Part shown: one piece after another, positions 15,401 to 24,980 of the stretch | How the letters are laid out: every line of letters begins with the position of its first letter | Position numbering within the stretch: position 1 is the stretch's first letter | Source of the DNA: an uncultured Flavobacteriales bacterium | Lineage (GTDB): Bacteria; Bacteroidota; Bacteroidia; Flavobacteriales_D; Crocinitomicaceae | Assembly (NCBI GenBank): GCA_905478665.1 | Contig: CAJQJL010000134.1 | Span: forward strand, 1-38,891 | DNA: 38,891 bases | Direction of reading: 5' to 3' | Translations under genes and position numbers: made by a program | Notes under the pieces: generated by a model | What the model was told of the DNA's origin: nothing | Database searches by the model: none | Seen by the model: only the letters and a program-made list of their open reading frames with translations

Positions 15401-16879
15401 TTATACTAGCTTCGAATCTTGAAACAAACATTCACAGGCAATTTTCGCGCTGTTTAATGCCAAAGGTATTCCGCCTCCTGGATGGACAGAAACACCTGCA
15501 AAATAGAGACCTACAATTTCCTTACTGTAGTTGGGGTGTCTGTAAAATGCTGAAAAGCGGTTGTTCGATGCATTGCCATAGATGGAACCGAACTTTCCAT
15601 GGTATTTAGATTCGACTATGCGTGGGTCAAGAGCTTCTTCGACTTCAATCAACGGAGCGATGTCTTCGCCTAGAAGTGCACTCATTTTTTTGATTACAAA
15701 GGCGCGTTTTTCTGCGAGGTGTTTGTCCCAGTCTTGCCCTTGGTTAATTGGAGCATTGAGCAAAACAAACCAATTCTCACATCCTTTTGGTGCATCGCCT
15801 TCAACGATTTTTGAAGAAACATAAAGATAGATCGACGGTTCAGCATGAATGCTCTTATCATGGAACACGGCATCAAATTCTTCTTTGTCGGTATCGGAAA
15901 ATATCATGTTATGGACTTCGAGCTGATCGAAACTTTTCTTAATTCCCCAATAGAAAGCCAATACTGAACTCGATTTTTCTTGAGAGAGGGTCTTCTTTGG
16001 GTGCTTAGCGTTTGGAAGCAATTTTTCGTATGTAAATGAAATGTCCATATTACTCACGACAAAGTCACTGCTATACGTTCCTTTTGATGTTTTTATACCT
16101 TGAATTTTTCTGTTCTCGACAATGATCTTCTCAACGGGTTCCCCAAGGTGAAACTGCACGCCTTGTTCTTTCGCTAAAGCATATAGGCTTTCAGTAATTT
16201 GAATCATTCCGTTTTTTGGAAGGACAGGATGAATATTGATCTCAAGGTGAGAAATCATGTTCATCATTGCAGGAGCCATATACGGATGACTACCATTGTA
16301 TTGCGCAAAGCGATTGAAAATTTGTACCGTCCGTGGATTTTTGAATGCACGTGAATTTTCTTGGTGCATTGTGCTCATCAGTTTGTAACTGGGCAGCTTA
16401 AGCAATGCTTGCCTGAGTTGCTTTCCCAGCAATCCTCGCCAACGATGCAGCGAACGCTCGATAAATAATGGAGCAATTAGCCTGTAATTCTTCTCCGCTT
16501 TCTTAAGGTATTTCTCAACAGTTTCGGGGTCTTCACCGAGTTTGTCGGCAATTTCATTGACGACTTGTTCATTGTCCCGCTTAAGGTCTAATACAGTACC
16601 ATCGTTGAAAAAGTACTTGAAGGAAGATTTCAAATCGGCCATTTCGAACGACTTGAAATCTTTCCCACAAAGTGTATATATTTCTTCGATGTATTCTGGG
16701 CAAGTAAGCAGAGATGGTCCTTGATCAAACCTGTATCCATTTACAAGGCGACTGTTTATTTTTCCTCCAGGAAAGTCATTGGCCTCAAAAACATGCGTCT
16801 CAATTCCCTTTTGGGCAAGACGAATGGATGCTGCCAGACCAGCTACTCCTGAGCCAATTACAATCGCTTTTTTGGACAT
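15401..16879 (-). CDS. crtD: CrtD/CrtI-type carotenoid desaturase (FAD-dependent)
   Basis: The 492-residue protein opens with the FAD-binding dinucleotide fold AIVIGSGVAGLAASIRLAQKG and the second loop VFEANDFPGGKINSR. It then has GYRFDQGPSLLTCPEYIEEI, which in Bacteroidota is closer to CrtD-type 1-hydroxycarotenoid 3,4-desaturase and related enzymes than to the phytoene desaturase CrtI, whose usual start of this region reads FDIGPTWYWMP. The C-terminal FAD-contacting motif is LYFAGVSVHPGGGIPLALNSAKIACE. It would introduce double bonds into a carotenoid in the cytoplasmic membrane. No other carotenoid gene is near, so the pathway is incomplete here. Whether it is CrtD, CrtI or a related isomerase/saturase is not certain from sequence alone. 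It lies 6 nt downstream of the cyclophilin gene, so they probably share a transcript. Confidence 0.75.
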   Translation of the reverse strand: MSKKAIVIGSGVAGLAASIRLAQKGIETHVFEANDFPGGKINSRLVNGYRFDQGPSLLTCPEYIEEIYTLCGKDFKSFEMADLKSSFKYFFNDGTVLDLKRDNEQVVNEIADKLGEDPETVEKYLKKAEKNYRLIAPLFIERSLHRWRGLLGKQLRQALLKLPSYKLMSTMHQENSRAFKNPRTVQIFNRFAQYNGSHPYMAPAMMNMISHLEINIHPVLPKNGMIQITESLYALAKEQGVQFHLGEPVEKIIVENRKIQGIKTSKGTYSSDFVVSNMDISFTYEKLLPNAKHPKKTLSQEKSSSVLAFYWGIKKSFDQLEVHNMIFSDTDKEEFDAVFHDKSIHAEPSIYLYVSSKIVEGDAPKGCENWFVLLNAPINQGQDWDKHLAEKRAFVIKKMSALLGEDIAPLIEVEEALDPRIVESKYHGKFGSIYGNASNNRFSAFYRHPNYSKEIVGLYFAGVSVHPGGGIPLALNSAKIACECLFQDSKLV

Positions 16880-16885
16880 TCTAGA

Positions 16886-17338
16886 TTAGTCGATAATTTC
16901 AATCGCGTTAATGCTGTCTCCTTCTCTGATTTCATCGACAGTTTCAATGCCATCAACAACCTTTCCGAAACAAGTATGAACACCATCTAAATGCGATGTG
17001 TTATCTCTTGAGTGACAAACAAAAAATTGTGATCCTCCAGTGTTTTTTCCAGCGTGTGCCATTGAAAGAACTCCACGATCGTGATATTGATTGTCTCCAG
17101 TCACTTCGCAGTCTATTTGGTATCCTGGACCACCAGTACCGGCCATCCCACTTTCACCATCACGTGTATTCGGACACCCTCCTTGAATTACAAAATTTGG
17201 TAGAACACGGTGAAATTTCAAACCGTCGTAATAACCGTCTTTTGCCAACTTTACAAAGTTTGCCACTGTATTTGGTGCGTCCTTTTCGTAGAACTCCACT
17301 TTCATATCACCTTTCGGTGTTTTGATAATTGCTTGCAT
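16886..17338 (-). CDS. Cyclophilin-type peptidyl-prolyl cis-trans isomerase
   Basis: The protein is taken from ATG 17338-17336 (150 residues); a longer in-frame start at 17371 would add 11 residues not typical of the family. The cyclophilin domain fills the protein: [13 protein letters not shown] (42-54, catalytic Arg44 and Gln52), [15 protein letters not shown] (92-106) and [11 protein letters not shown] (117-127, His121). It has no signal peptide and is predicted to be cytoplasmic, catalysing proline isomerisation in folding. The Trp often found in the LDGxHTxFG region, which gives cyclosporin sensitivity in eukaryotic forms, is absent, as in most small bacterial members. It is followed by the desaturase gene and is divergent from bshC, whose start is 85 nt away. 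A 7/8 match to the -7 box (GATATTTG) precedes the start by about 20 nt. Confidence 0.92.
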   Translation of the reverse strand: MQAIIKTPKGDMKVEFYEKDAPNTVANFVKLAKDGYYDGLKFHRVLPNFVIQGGCPNTRDGESGMAGTGGPGYQIDCEVTGDNQYHDRGVLSMAHAGKNTGGSQFFVCHSRDNTSHLDGVHTCFGKVVDGIETVDEIREGDSINAIEIID

Positions 17339-17411
17339 GTGTAATATTTTTTTTGCTACAAATATCATCATTTAACTCAGAATTTAAACACGCATAGTTG
17401 ATCATTCTTAA

Positions 17412-17419
17412 TACATTTG
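17412..17419 (+). promoter_or_regulatory. -7 promoter box immediately before bshC
   Basis: TACATTTG matches TAnnTTTG exactly and ends 3 nt before the bshC ATG at 17423, which predicts a leaderless or nearly leaderless transcript. Confidence 0.6.
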
Positions 17420-17422
17420 TGT

Positions 17423-19006
17423 ATGCAGGTTTTTAGATTCCACAGAAATCAATTGAAAAGATTCGACGATCAACACCTTAATTTGGTGTACAATCAGCAA
17501 GTGTATGCCGAATACATTAATCGGTCGTTTTCCATTGAGAATTTTGAAAAACAAATTGATGAAAAAGAACGCAACTATCAAGGGCGAGGTGTTCTTGTTG
17601 AAGCACTCAAACATCAATATGCGGAAATTAAAGATCTGAATGCTGTTGAAGCGAACATAAAAGCATTAAGCAGTGAAAACACATTTACTGTAACAACAGG
17701 ACATCAGCTTTCACTATTCACTGGCCCTTTATATTTCATTGTAAAGATTTTGCACGTCATTAAATTGAGTGAACGCCTGAACAGTGAATACCCTGATAAT
17801 AGGTTTGTACCTGTATTTTGGATGGCTTCTGAAGATCATGATTTTGAAGAAATTCAATCGACGAATCTTTTCGGGAAAAAACTGACGTGGGAATCTGAGC
17901 AAAAAGGACCTGTTGGTCGATTTGACCTTGATGGCTTCGATGCGTTTAAAGAAGAAATTGCGGCGTTTTATAAGAATCATCCAGAATCTCCAATTCATGA
18001 ATTATTAGAGACCTATGACGGATCTAATTTAACCGAGGCAACTCGAAAATTGGTACACACACTCTTTAAAGAGTATGGACTGGTTATTATCGATGGAGAT
18101 GATCCAACACTGAAACAACAATTCGCTCCCATCATTGAAAAGGAATTGGACGAGGAGTTTTCTTTTAAGGCTGTTGAAAAGACAAATGAATCGCTAAAGA
18201 AAGATGGCGGCAAGATTCAGGTGAAGGCCCGTGAAATCAATTTATTTTACGTTGATAAAGGTGTTCGTTCGAGGATTCAGCGCAATGACGTTGGATATCT
18301 CGTTGACGGAGTCGGAACGTTTACGCAAGATGAGATCAAAGCAGAATTGGCGAATCATCCAGAGCGATTTTCACCCAATGTTATTTTGAGACCACTTTAT
18401 CAAGAGACGATTTTGCCGAACCTTGCATACATTGGCGGGGTAGGAGAGATGACATATTGGCTTCAGCTAAAGGGTGTGTTTGATGAGGTTGGATGTACGT
18501 ATCCTATGATAGCCGTGCGAAACTCAGTAATGTGGATTGATGGAGCAGTAGGGAAGAAAATGGGTAAAATTGACTTGCACATTGAGGATACTTTCAGAGA
18601 TACCGATTTAATCAAGAAGGAATACGTTGAGCAACATGCGGGTGAAGAATTAGATTTCAGTGAATTGGATGCCACTTCTGCAAGCTTGTCAAAGCTTATT
18701 GAAGATATGGTCTTGACAATAGATGCCGACAAGAAACAATATGCAGCTGGAGAAATAGCAAAATTGGAGAAGCAAATTTCTGGAGTCAAAGGAAAAATGC
18801 TCAAACATTCGAAGGCGAAGCACGAAGAAGCAATGAAACTCATTGATTTTGTAAAGAAAAAACTCTTCCCCGATGATGGGCTTCAAGAAAGAGGCGCCAA
18901 TTTCTTTTCTTTTTGTCCAGATGGAAATTATTCACAACGCATCCGAACTCTATACAATGCGCTCAATCCAGAGGAAAGTGATTTTATCGTTTTGTTGGAA
19001 ATATAA
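17423..19006 (+). CDS. bshC: Bacillithiol biosynthesis cysteine-adding enzyme
   Basis: The start is ATG at 17423 (527 residues), because a TTG two codons earlier falls on the promoter box. BshC adds cysteine to glucosaminyl-malate in the last step of bacillithiol synthesis, the low-molecular-weight thiol of Firmicutes and many Bacteroidota. Strong family motifs are TTGHQLSLFTGPLYFI (91-106) and VFWMASEDHDFEEI (131-144), in which TGHQ, FTGP and ASEDHDF are diagnostic. There is a Rossmann-like core and a C-terminal helical coiled-coil region (about 410-480, rich in Lys/Glu) before the ending SDFIVLLEI. Length agrees with the family (about 520-540). It is cytoplasmic. bshA and bshB are not in the window. 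It is followed by a TonB receptor gene with its own promoter. Confidence 0.95.
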   Translation: MQVFRFHRNQLKRFDDQHLNLVYNQQVYAEYINRSFSIENFEKQIDEKERNYQGRGVLVEALKHQYAEIKDLNAVEANIKALSSENTFTVTTGHQLSLFTGPLYFIVKILHVIKLSERLNSEYPDNRFVPVFWMASEDHDFEEIQSTNLFGKKLTWESEQKGPVGRFDLDGFDAFKEEIAAFYKNHPESPIHELLETYDGSNLTEATRKLVHTLFKEYGLVIIDGDDPTLKQQFAPIIEKELDEEFSFKAVEKTNESLKKDGGKIQVKAREINLFYVDKGVRSRIQRNDVGYLVDGVGTFTQDEIKAELANHPERFSPNVILRPLYQETILPNLAYIGGVGEMTYWLQLKGVFDEVGCTYPMIAVRNSVMWIDGAVGKKMGKIDLHIEDTFRDTDLIKKEYVEQHAGEELDFSELDATSASLSKLIEDMVLTIDADKKQYAAGEIAKLEKQISGVKGKMLKHSKAKHEEAMKLIDFVKKKLFPDDGLQERGANFFSFCPDGNYSQRIRTLYNALNPEESDFIVLLEI

Positions 19007-19045
19007 ATCTGTAAAATAATCTGTCTTAGAACTCGTTTCTAAAGC

Positions 19046-19053
19046 TACATTTG
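19046..19053 (+). promoter_or_regulatory. -7 promoter box immediately before the TonB receptor gene
   Basis: TACATTTG (exact TAnnTTTG) ends 4 nt before the ATG at 19058, again predicting a transcript starting at the start codon. Confidence 0.6.
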
Positions 19054-19057
19054 CACA

Positions 19058-21766
19058 ATGCGAGCACTCTTATCTCTCATATTTACGCTACTTATGTTTC
19101 TTTCGTATGGCCAGTCCATGAAAGTGACAGGAAAGTGTGTAGACAAAAAAGGGGTTCCAATTGACAATGTTACTGTCTATTCTTTATCTGCTAAGAAACC
19201 AAAAGTATTTACCGACGAAACGGGAGAATATGAACTTGTTTTCGCGGAAGGAGATACTGTTGAGATCTTTTATCGCACGTCACGCTTGGAAGAGAAACAA
19301 CTAGTCGTGTTAAAAGGAAAACGAACAAAAGCAAAGACTATTAAGTTTCCATTTCAGCAAGAGACAGAAGTTATTGCAATTGGAATAAAAACGGATGATG
19401 GTCCACTAGTGCTGCCAACACAAGATTTACGTAAGCTTCCAGCGGAAGGTGGTGTAGAGAAGTACTTGGTGTACACAACGGCCGCCGTTTCAAACAATGA
19501 GTTGACAACGAACTACAATGTCCGCGGAGGGAGTTACGATGAAAACCTAGTTTACGTCAATGGTTTCAATGTCTACCGTCCGTTCTTAACACGTTCAGGT
19601 CAGCAGGAAGGAATGAGCTTTATCAATTCTTCGCTGGTGGAAGATATTCGATTCTCAGCGGGAGGGTTCGATTCTCAATACGGAGATAAAATGAGCTCTG
19701 TTTTGGATATCACGTACAAAACACCTACGAAATTTGGAGGATCTTTAGTGGCGTCATTGCTAGGGGTGGAGGCGCATGTTGAACACGATGCTGGACCGCG
19801 TTTGAATTATCTTGTCGGAGCACGCTACAGATCAAATGGATATTTATTGAACTCTTTGCCAACAAAAGGCGGTTACAATCCTGTTTTTTGGGATGCACAG
19901 TTTCTCACAAATTTTGCGATCAATGAAAATTTAACGTGGTCGGTACTCGGACATTTTTCATCGAACAACTACCGGTTTGCACCTGAAACACAGGAAACGG
20001 ACTTCGGAACGGCAAATGAAGCGTATTCATTCAAGGTCTACTTTGAGGGACAAGAAGAAACGAAATTCCAAACGATGATGGGAGGAACTTCATTGAAGTG
20101 GAAGGCTTCAAATAAGACGAATCTTGATTTATATGCGACTGTGTTTAACACTGTTGAGCGTGAGTACTTCGACATTCTAGGAGAGTATTTTATCAATGAG
20201 TTGGAAACGGATCCATCAAAGGAAGAGTTTGGAGATTCTGTTGCCGTGCTTGGAGTTGGGTCCTTTTTAAACCACGCAAGAAATAAACTGAATGCAACCA
20301 TCATCAACCTCTATCACAATGGAGATCATACCTTTAAAACAGGATACATAGATGTGGATAGTGCACGCTTCCAGTCACACGCTTTGAAGTGGGGAGTGAA
20401 TTTCCAACTAGACGATTTTTATGACAAGTTAAGCGAGTGGAAATTGGTTGATTCGGCAGGATATTCTGTTCCGCAGGGAGATGACAGTCAAATAATTCTT
20501 TTTGAAACTATTAAAGGAGAACTGAATTTGAAGTCTCAACGCTATACTGGATTTTTGCAGTTTAATTCGGTATGGTCAAACAGCCAAAGGGATAAACTTG
20601 TCACCGTTTCAAAAAGGTATAAAACAAAAACAGTGGATGGAAAAGTCAGAAGAGTTCCACGCACGTTTTCCGATACAATTCGAACATCTCCTTCAAGGTG
20701 GGCATTGACGATTGGAGCGCGATCAGGATATACAACAGCCAATGATGAGTTTTTCGTGACACCACGATTGGCGGTAAAGTTTGAGCCAAGAGCATACATG
20801 GTGAAGGACGAAAAAGTCGTGCGAAGAAACGTAAATATTCACTTTGCAACAGGGCTGTATTATCAACCTCCTTTTTATAGAGAGTTCAGAACCTTTGATG
20901 GAAATTTAAATTTGGATGTGAAGGCACAGAAATCGGCACATGCTGTTCTGGGAACCGATGTCTATTTTGACATGTGGGAACGCGAGCGACCATTCAAGTT
21001 TACTGCTGAGGCATACTATAAGTACATGTGGGACTTAAATACTTACGAGATCGACAATGTACGTACCCGTTACTATGCGAATAATGAATCAAAAGGATAC
21101 GCTTATGGTTTGGACATGAATGTTCATGGGCAGTTCGTTGAAGGGATAGAGTCATTTTTCAAGATTGGCTTCTTGAGTACGAAGGAGGATATCATTGGTG
21201 ATTATTATTACGATTATTACAATGCTGCTGGTGAAGTAATCAATTTCGGAATTAGCGAAGATCAAACAGTGGTTGATAGCGTTCGTGTAGAACCTGGATT
21301 TGTTCCAAGACCTGCTGATCAATTGTTAAACTTTGGCGCGTTGATTCAGGATAGAATGCCGAAATTTGAAAGCTTTAGTGTTCAGGTAGGAATTCAGTTT
21401 GGTTCTCGACTTCCTTATGGACCACCTGATTACCAACGTTACAAGGATACGCTCCGAATCAAATCATATTTCCGTGTTGATATTGGTATGTCGTACGACT
21501 TCTTATACAAATTCAAGCAGAGGGAGAAGAAGTTAAGATTGGACAATCTAAAGTTGAAGCCTGGCGAAGAAAAGACGATACAAAAAACAAACTTCATTAC
21601 CAGAAATTTCTCGGATGCTGTTTTGTCGTTTGATGTGTTTAACCTGCTTGGTGTAAACAACGTGCTTTCAAAGCAATGGATTCAAGATGTATCTGGAAAG
21701 TATTATTCAATTCCGAACTACTTGACGCAGCGTAGGTTCAATCTAAAGCTGATACTTCGGTTTTAG
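19058..21766 (+). CDS. TonB-dependent outer-membrane receptor
   Basis: The 902-residue protein has a signal peptide (MRALLSLIFTLLMFLSYGQ), a carboxypeptidase-regulatory-like domain (about 20-110: KVTGKCVDKKGVPIDNVTVYS), a TonB plug domain (about 120-240: TTNYNVRGGSYDENLVYVNGFNVYRP, then VEDIRFSAGGFDSQYGDKMSSVLDITY) and a C-terminal 22-stranded-type barrel ending in RFNLKLILRF, a barrel signal with terminal Phe. Such receptors import large or scarce nutrients using TonB energy; the substrate is not visible. No SusD partner is next to it, so it is not a SusC/D polysaccharide pair. It is single in its transcript: the next gene is on the opposite strand and overlaps its stop by 4 bp. Confidence 0.9.
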   Translation: MRALLSLIFTLLMFLSYGQSMKVTGKCVDKKGVPIDNVTVYSLSAKKPKVFTDETGEYELVFAEGDTVEIFYRTSRLEEKQLVVLKGKRTKAKTIKFPFQQETEVIAIGIKTDDGPLVLPTQDLRKLPAEGGVEKYLVYTTAAVSNNELTTNYNVRGGSYDENLVYVNGFNVYRPFLTRSGQQEGMSFINSSLVEDIRFSAGGFDSQYGDKMSSVLDITYKTPTKFGGSLVASLLGVEAHVEHDAGPRLNYLVGARYRSNGYLLNSLPTKGGYNPVFWDAQFLTNFAINENLTWSVLGHFSSNNYRFAPETQETDFGTANEAYSFKVYFEGQEETKFQTMMGGTSLKWKASNKTNLDLYATVFNTVEREYFDILGEYFINELETDPSKEEFGDSVAVLGVGSFLNHARNKLNATIINLYHNGDHTFKTGYIDVDSARFQSHALKWGVNFQLDDFYDKLSEWKLVDSAGYSVPQGDDSQIILFETIKGELNLKSQRYTGFLQFNSVWSNSQRDKLVTVSKRYKTKTVDGKVRRVPRTFSDTIRTSPSRWALTIGARSGYTTANDEFFVTPRLAVKFEPRAYMVKDEKVVRRNVNIHFATGLYYQPPFYREFRTFDGNLNLDVKAQKSAHAVLGTDVYFDMWERERPFKFTAEAYYKYMWDLNTYEIDNVRTRYYANNESKGYAYGLDMNVHGQFVEGIESFFKIGFLSTKEDIIGDYYYDYYNAAGEVINFGISEDQTVVDSVRVEPGFVPRPADQLLNFGALIQDRMPKFESFSVQVGIQFGSRLPYGPPDYQRYKDTLRIKSYFRVDIGMSYDFLYKFKQREKKLRLDNLKLKPGEEKTIQKTNFITRNFSDAVLSFDVFNLLGVNNVLSKQWIQDVSGKYYSIPNYLTQRRFNLKLILRF

Positions 21767-22188
21767 CGACTAAACTCAGAAATAGAGTACATACTCTTCT
21801 CTTCTGTTTCTAGAATTGTAGATTGAAGTACCATATTTGTTCCTGAATATTCTTTGATGGTATATTTCAGAACAGTTCCATAAAAGGTAACATCTAGCTT
21901 GTCTCCTTCCAATTTATAGGTGGCCTCCATTTTGTTATTGGTCTGAATAGTAAGGTCTCCATTTTGATGAAAGATCCAAGTAGTTTCTACGATAGGTTCT
22001 GAACCTTCTGATTTAACGCCGTCGTTTATGAAATAAGCGAAATTCACATGCCAGCGGCCCAAGAGATCATATGAATCGTCACTAGCAGAAACTTTTTCAA
22101 TGGTCACCTCTTCGATACTAGTTGGAGTTTCTTGCGCAGTAGCCCACGATGATAGAAAGAGTACTGAGACAAAGTAGAGTAGTTTCAT
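21763..22188 (-). CDS. Lipocalin-like small secreted protein
   Basis: The 141-residue protein has a signal peptide (MKLLYFVSVLFLSSWATAQ) and a mature domain beginning with DLLGRWHVNFAYF, followed by strands ETTWIFHQNGDLTIQTNN, ATYKLEGDKLDVTFYG and MVLQSTI. The 'lGrWhv...' opening and 'W.F..nGdl' strand are typical of Bacteroidota lipocalin-like domains that bind small hydrophobic ligands; no ligand can be named. The stop codon overlaps the TonB receptor stop by 4 bp in convergent orientation. Confidence 0.65.
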   Translation of the reverse strand: MKLLYFVSVLFLSSWATAQETPTSIEEVTIEKVSASDDSYDLLGRWHVNFAYFINDGVKSEGSEPIVETTWIFHQNGDLTIQTNNKMEATYKLEGDKLDVTFYGTVLKYTIKEYSGTNMVLQSTILETEEKSMYSISEFSR

Positions 22189-22235
22189 TTTAGCCGATTC
22201 GTAAAATTAAATATATTCATATTTAAATTAAAACA

Positions 22236-22261
22236 GCACCTCCATCCTTGGATGAAAGTGC
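22236..22261 (-). terminator. Intrinsic terminator after the zinc metalloprotease gene
   Basis: On the minus strand, arms at 22261-22251 (GCACTTTCATC) and 22246-22236 (GATGGAGGTGC) pair over 11 bp with two G-T pairs around a CAAG loop. They are followed by GTTTTAATTT. The hairpin lies 23 nt after the stop at 22284. Confidence 0.75.
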
Positions 22262-22283
22262 CGCTAATTCAGTGCAGAATCTA

Positions 22284-24884
22284 TTATTTGATTTCCTTCA
22301 AGGCGTTGTCAATCAAGGTCGACAAATGCGCTTTGTGAGCTTTCGTTGCAATGTCTCCTGATGATCCTGAAGCCATTTTACGAATTTCCTTTAGGAAGTA
22401 TATCGCGTGAGATTGAGCAACGGGCATGTACAGTCCACTTTTTGGTCCTGTTACCATTCCTATCAGCATTTTTGTGTATTCCAGCTGAAGGTTTTGTCTG
22501 AAGGTATTCACATTTCCACCGATATCTGCTTTGAAAATTGCGTTGTTCAAATCGCCCATCATTGAAGAAAGATCGTATTCGTTTCCGTACAACTTTGAAT
22601 CAACTACACGTTGCAAGGTGTTGTAATGAAGCAAGTGAGAAAGTGCACCAGCTTGTATTGAGAGTACATATCTGTGAACCTTTGGGTCTTCAGATCCGAA
22701 GAAGAAATTAAACCCTCTTCGTTGTGGTTGAATGTAGTTGTAAAGTCCATTAGCGAAATCAAAAGCCTTTGGTGCGAAAATTCGCTCAGACAATGTGTTC
22801 ATCGCTAATTTCTGTGTGGCAAGTTCAACAGGGGTATAAGGTTTAGTAGCACCATCTTGACCGATCATAGCACGATCAAGGTACACGCCACCAACGTAGC
22901 GCGAAACTGTTTGTGAGACATCTCTATATTGGCGCAACATTGACATATATGCAATGAAGTGGTCATGGTGAGATGTGTTTTCCTCATCATATTTTTCCAA
23001 CATCTCAGAAGCCAATGTATTTACGAGATCCAAACGCTCAACACCGTATTCAATCGCATCGCTCGTCAGGTCAAAAATGTTTACACGCGGATCAATTGCC
23101 TTTCCAGGTGAACGCATATCATCTGCGTCGTTTCCGAATAAGAGATTGTGCTCAGTTGAACGGTTCAATAAAGCATCCGTTTCCTCTTGAGAACGTCCTT
23201 GCTCGTATGCAAATTGAATTGCCCATAAATCGTAAGGTCCCGGACGCATTGTGTAGTACTGACCTTGCTTTTCACGATCTGCAGCAGCATTGATTGAAGG
23301 GTAATCCATTACAGATCCCATAAGACCAACCTTTGAAGTAACTTCTGTGTTGTGGATGGTTGCTAAGTCGTGCAGTTGACTTGACTTCATGTTGTGATTC
23401 AAACCAAGTGTATGACCTAATTCATGTAATATTAAGTAGTGTAAAAATTCTTTGATCATCTTACTGTCTTCGATTGGTGCACCATCAATGTATTGAAGGA
23501 CTAACCCCGCGAATGCATTGTTGACCGCGCTCATTTGAGAAACCTGACAACCATGTTCAGTGCAACTCGATAATTGAATAAGATCTTCTGATACGTTTTC
23601 ACTTCCTTCTGGTTTAGAGAAGAAATCTTCAGCCTTTAATCTGCCCAAAACTGAACGGTATTCAAACATGATGTCTGCTCCCATTATTTCTCCTGTACGC
23701 GGATTCACAAAACTAGGACCGTATCCACCAAATGGAGGATAAGGAGAAGCTGTCCAACGAAGAACGTTGTAGCGAATGTCACCTGCATCCCAATCAGCAT
23801 CATCAGGTTGTTGCTTTACGACTAAGGCATTTTTGAAACCAGCTTTTTCAAAGGCAATGTTCCATTGTTCAGCCGCTGCCTTAATGATTGGTCGAAGGTT
23901 TTCAGGAGTTGTGTTTTCCATCCACCAAACAATTGGTTCAACAGGCTCAGAAATTGCAGCATTCGGATCTTTCTTAACAAGGTTCCATCGATGAACTAAA
24001 TCACGATAGTTAGCATTTTTAGTACTCGTCATATCCGTTACTTGAGTAAGGAAATAACCAATTCTTGGATCGTCAATAAGTGGAACGTAGTCGTTTTTCG
24101 GCATTTCGATCAAACTGTGATAGATCTTGATGCTTACGTTTCTTCCGTCCGTTACGTCTCTACCGCCACCGTTCAACACACTAGGCTTAGAGTATACGTA
24201 CTCAACAGCCAAATCTGTATTTGCAGGATAGCTGCGAACCGCGTTTACTTTTGTTTTATCCTTATCCAAACTACCCAACGTGAAGGCAAATGGCGTCTGA
24301 CCTGGGAAGCTCGGTGGCTTCACTTGACCGAATGTTTCATTTAAGAAAAGCTCATCTGCGTCAATCAAAAACTGCGTTTCATCATCGTTGATTCCTTCGA
24401 TCTTCATGCTTGCCATAATCGCATTTGGCATATTGGCCTCTGCTGATTTGGCAAGCGCATTTTCAGGGTCGAAGTAGGAAGATGTATTCTGAGTTACAAA
24501 TTCGATGCGGTTGAAATATTTTTCAATTTTAAATACCTTAGATCCACGATAATTTCCTCTAAACCCTCTTGCGGCAACAGGTCCATCTGCAGTCTGACTG
24601 AAGTAAATAAACTCTTTTCCAATTTGATCTTCCGTAATGAGCAATTTCATAGCCCCACTCGTTGAGTCTTGATAAATCGTGAAGAGACCTTCAAAAGCCT
24701 GACTCTTCTTGATCATGTCTTCAATCTTTTTCGGAGCATCCTTTGCAGGAGCTTCTTTTTTTGGCTCGTCGCCTTTTTTCTTTTTCTTCTTTTGAGCGTG
24801 TACATTCTGTACTGAGAATATCAGTAGCGTAAACAGTACAAAACGCAAAAGTGTATTTGCTGTTTTTAAAGTGGAAGTTTTCAT
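22284..24884 (-). CDS. Secreted zinc-dependent metalloprotease (DUF5117/DUF5118/DUF4953 type)
   Basis: The 866-residue protein has an N-terminal signal (hydrophobic about 14-30, ending ...NVHA), then a Lys-rich linker (KKKKKKGDEPKKEAP) and the family's N-terminal domains. The metzincin zinc motif HELGHTLGLNH lies at 487-497 (His487, Glu488, His491, His497). Before it comes the typical EKAGFKNALVVKQQPDDADWDAGDIRYNVLRW (about 346-377), and after it VMDYPSIN, which fits a Met-turn-like region. Large Bacteroidota metalloproteases of this kind are probably periplasmic or secreted; the natural substrate is unknown. No T9SS tag is present at the C-terminus (ends ...LSTLIDNALKEIK). The gene is preceded by a 7/8 -7 match (TATGTTTA) and followed by a good terminator, so it is transcribed alone. 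Confidence 0.88.
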   Translation of the reverse strand: MKTSTLKTANTLLRFVLFTLLIFSVQNVHAQKKKKKKGDEPKKEAPAKDAPKKIEDMIKKSQAFEGLFTIYQDSTSGAMKLLITEDQIGKEFIYFSQTADGPVAARGFRGNYRGSKVFKIEKYFNRIEFVTQNTSSYFDPENALAKSAEANMPNAIMASMKIEGINDDETQFLIDADELFLNETFGQVKPPSFPGQTPFAFTLGSLDKDKTKVNAVRSYPANTDLAVEYVYSKPSVLNGGGRDVTDGRNVSIKIYHSLIEMPKNDYVPLIDDPRIGYFLTQVTDMTSTKNANYRDLVHRWNLVKKDPNAAISEPVEPIVWWMENTTPENLRPIIKAAAEQWNIAFEKAGFKNALVVKQQPDDADWDAGDIRYNVLRWTASPYPPFGGYGPSFVNPRTGEIMGADIMFEYRSVLGRLKAEDFFSKPEGSENVSEDLIQLSSCTEHGCQVSQMSAVNNAFAGLVLQYIDGAPIEDSKMIKEFLHYLILHELGHTLGLNHNMKSSQLHDLATIHNTEVTSKVGLMGSVMDYPSINAAADREKQGQYYTMRPGPYDLWAIQFAYEQGRSQEETDALLNRSTEHNLLFGNDADDMRSPGKAIDPRVNIFDLTSDAIEYGVERLDLVNTLASEMLEKYDEENTSHHDHFIAYMSMLRQYRDVSQTVSRYVGGVYLDRAMIGQDGATKPYTPVELATQKLAMNTLSERIFAPKAFDFANGLYNYIQPQRRGFNFFFGSEDPKVHRYVLSIQAGALSHLLHYNTLQRVVDSKLYGNEYDLSSMMGDLNNAIFKADIGGNVNTFRQNLQLEYTKMLIGMVTGPKSGLYMPVAQSHAIYFLKEIRKMASGSSGDIATKAHKAHLSTLIDNALKEIK

Positions 24885-24980
24885 GCTTGGTTTGTTGTTA
24901 TTTTTTTGAATTCTGAGTAAACATAGTAAAAAAAACGCGCAGCCATATTTTAGTTACAGATGAATGGCAAGATCGCAGGT

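Noticed and set aside
15409-15418. TTCGAATC sequence resembling a tRNA T-loop
   Set aside because: It lies at the end of the desaturase coding region and no acceptor, D or anticodon stems flank it. No tRNA is present in the window.
17417-17422. TTG start two codons upstream of the chosen bshC ATG
   Set aside because: The codons overlap the TACATTTG promoter box, and the family start (short basic N-terminus) fits the ATG at 17423.
19058-21766. SusC-like polysaccharide utilisation locus
   Set aside because: The TonB receptor has no SusD partner, glycoside hydrolases or hybrid regulator nearby.
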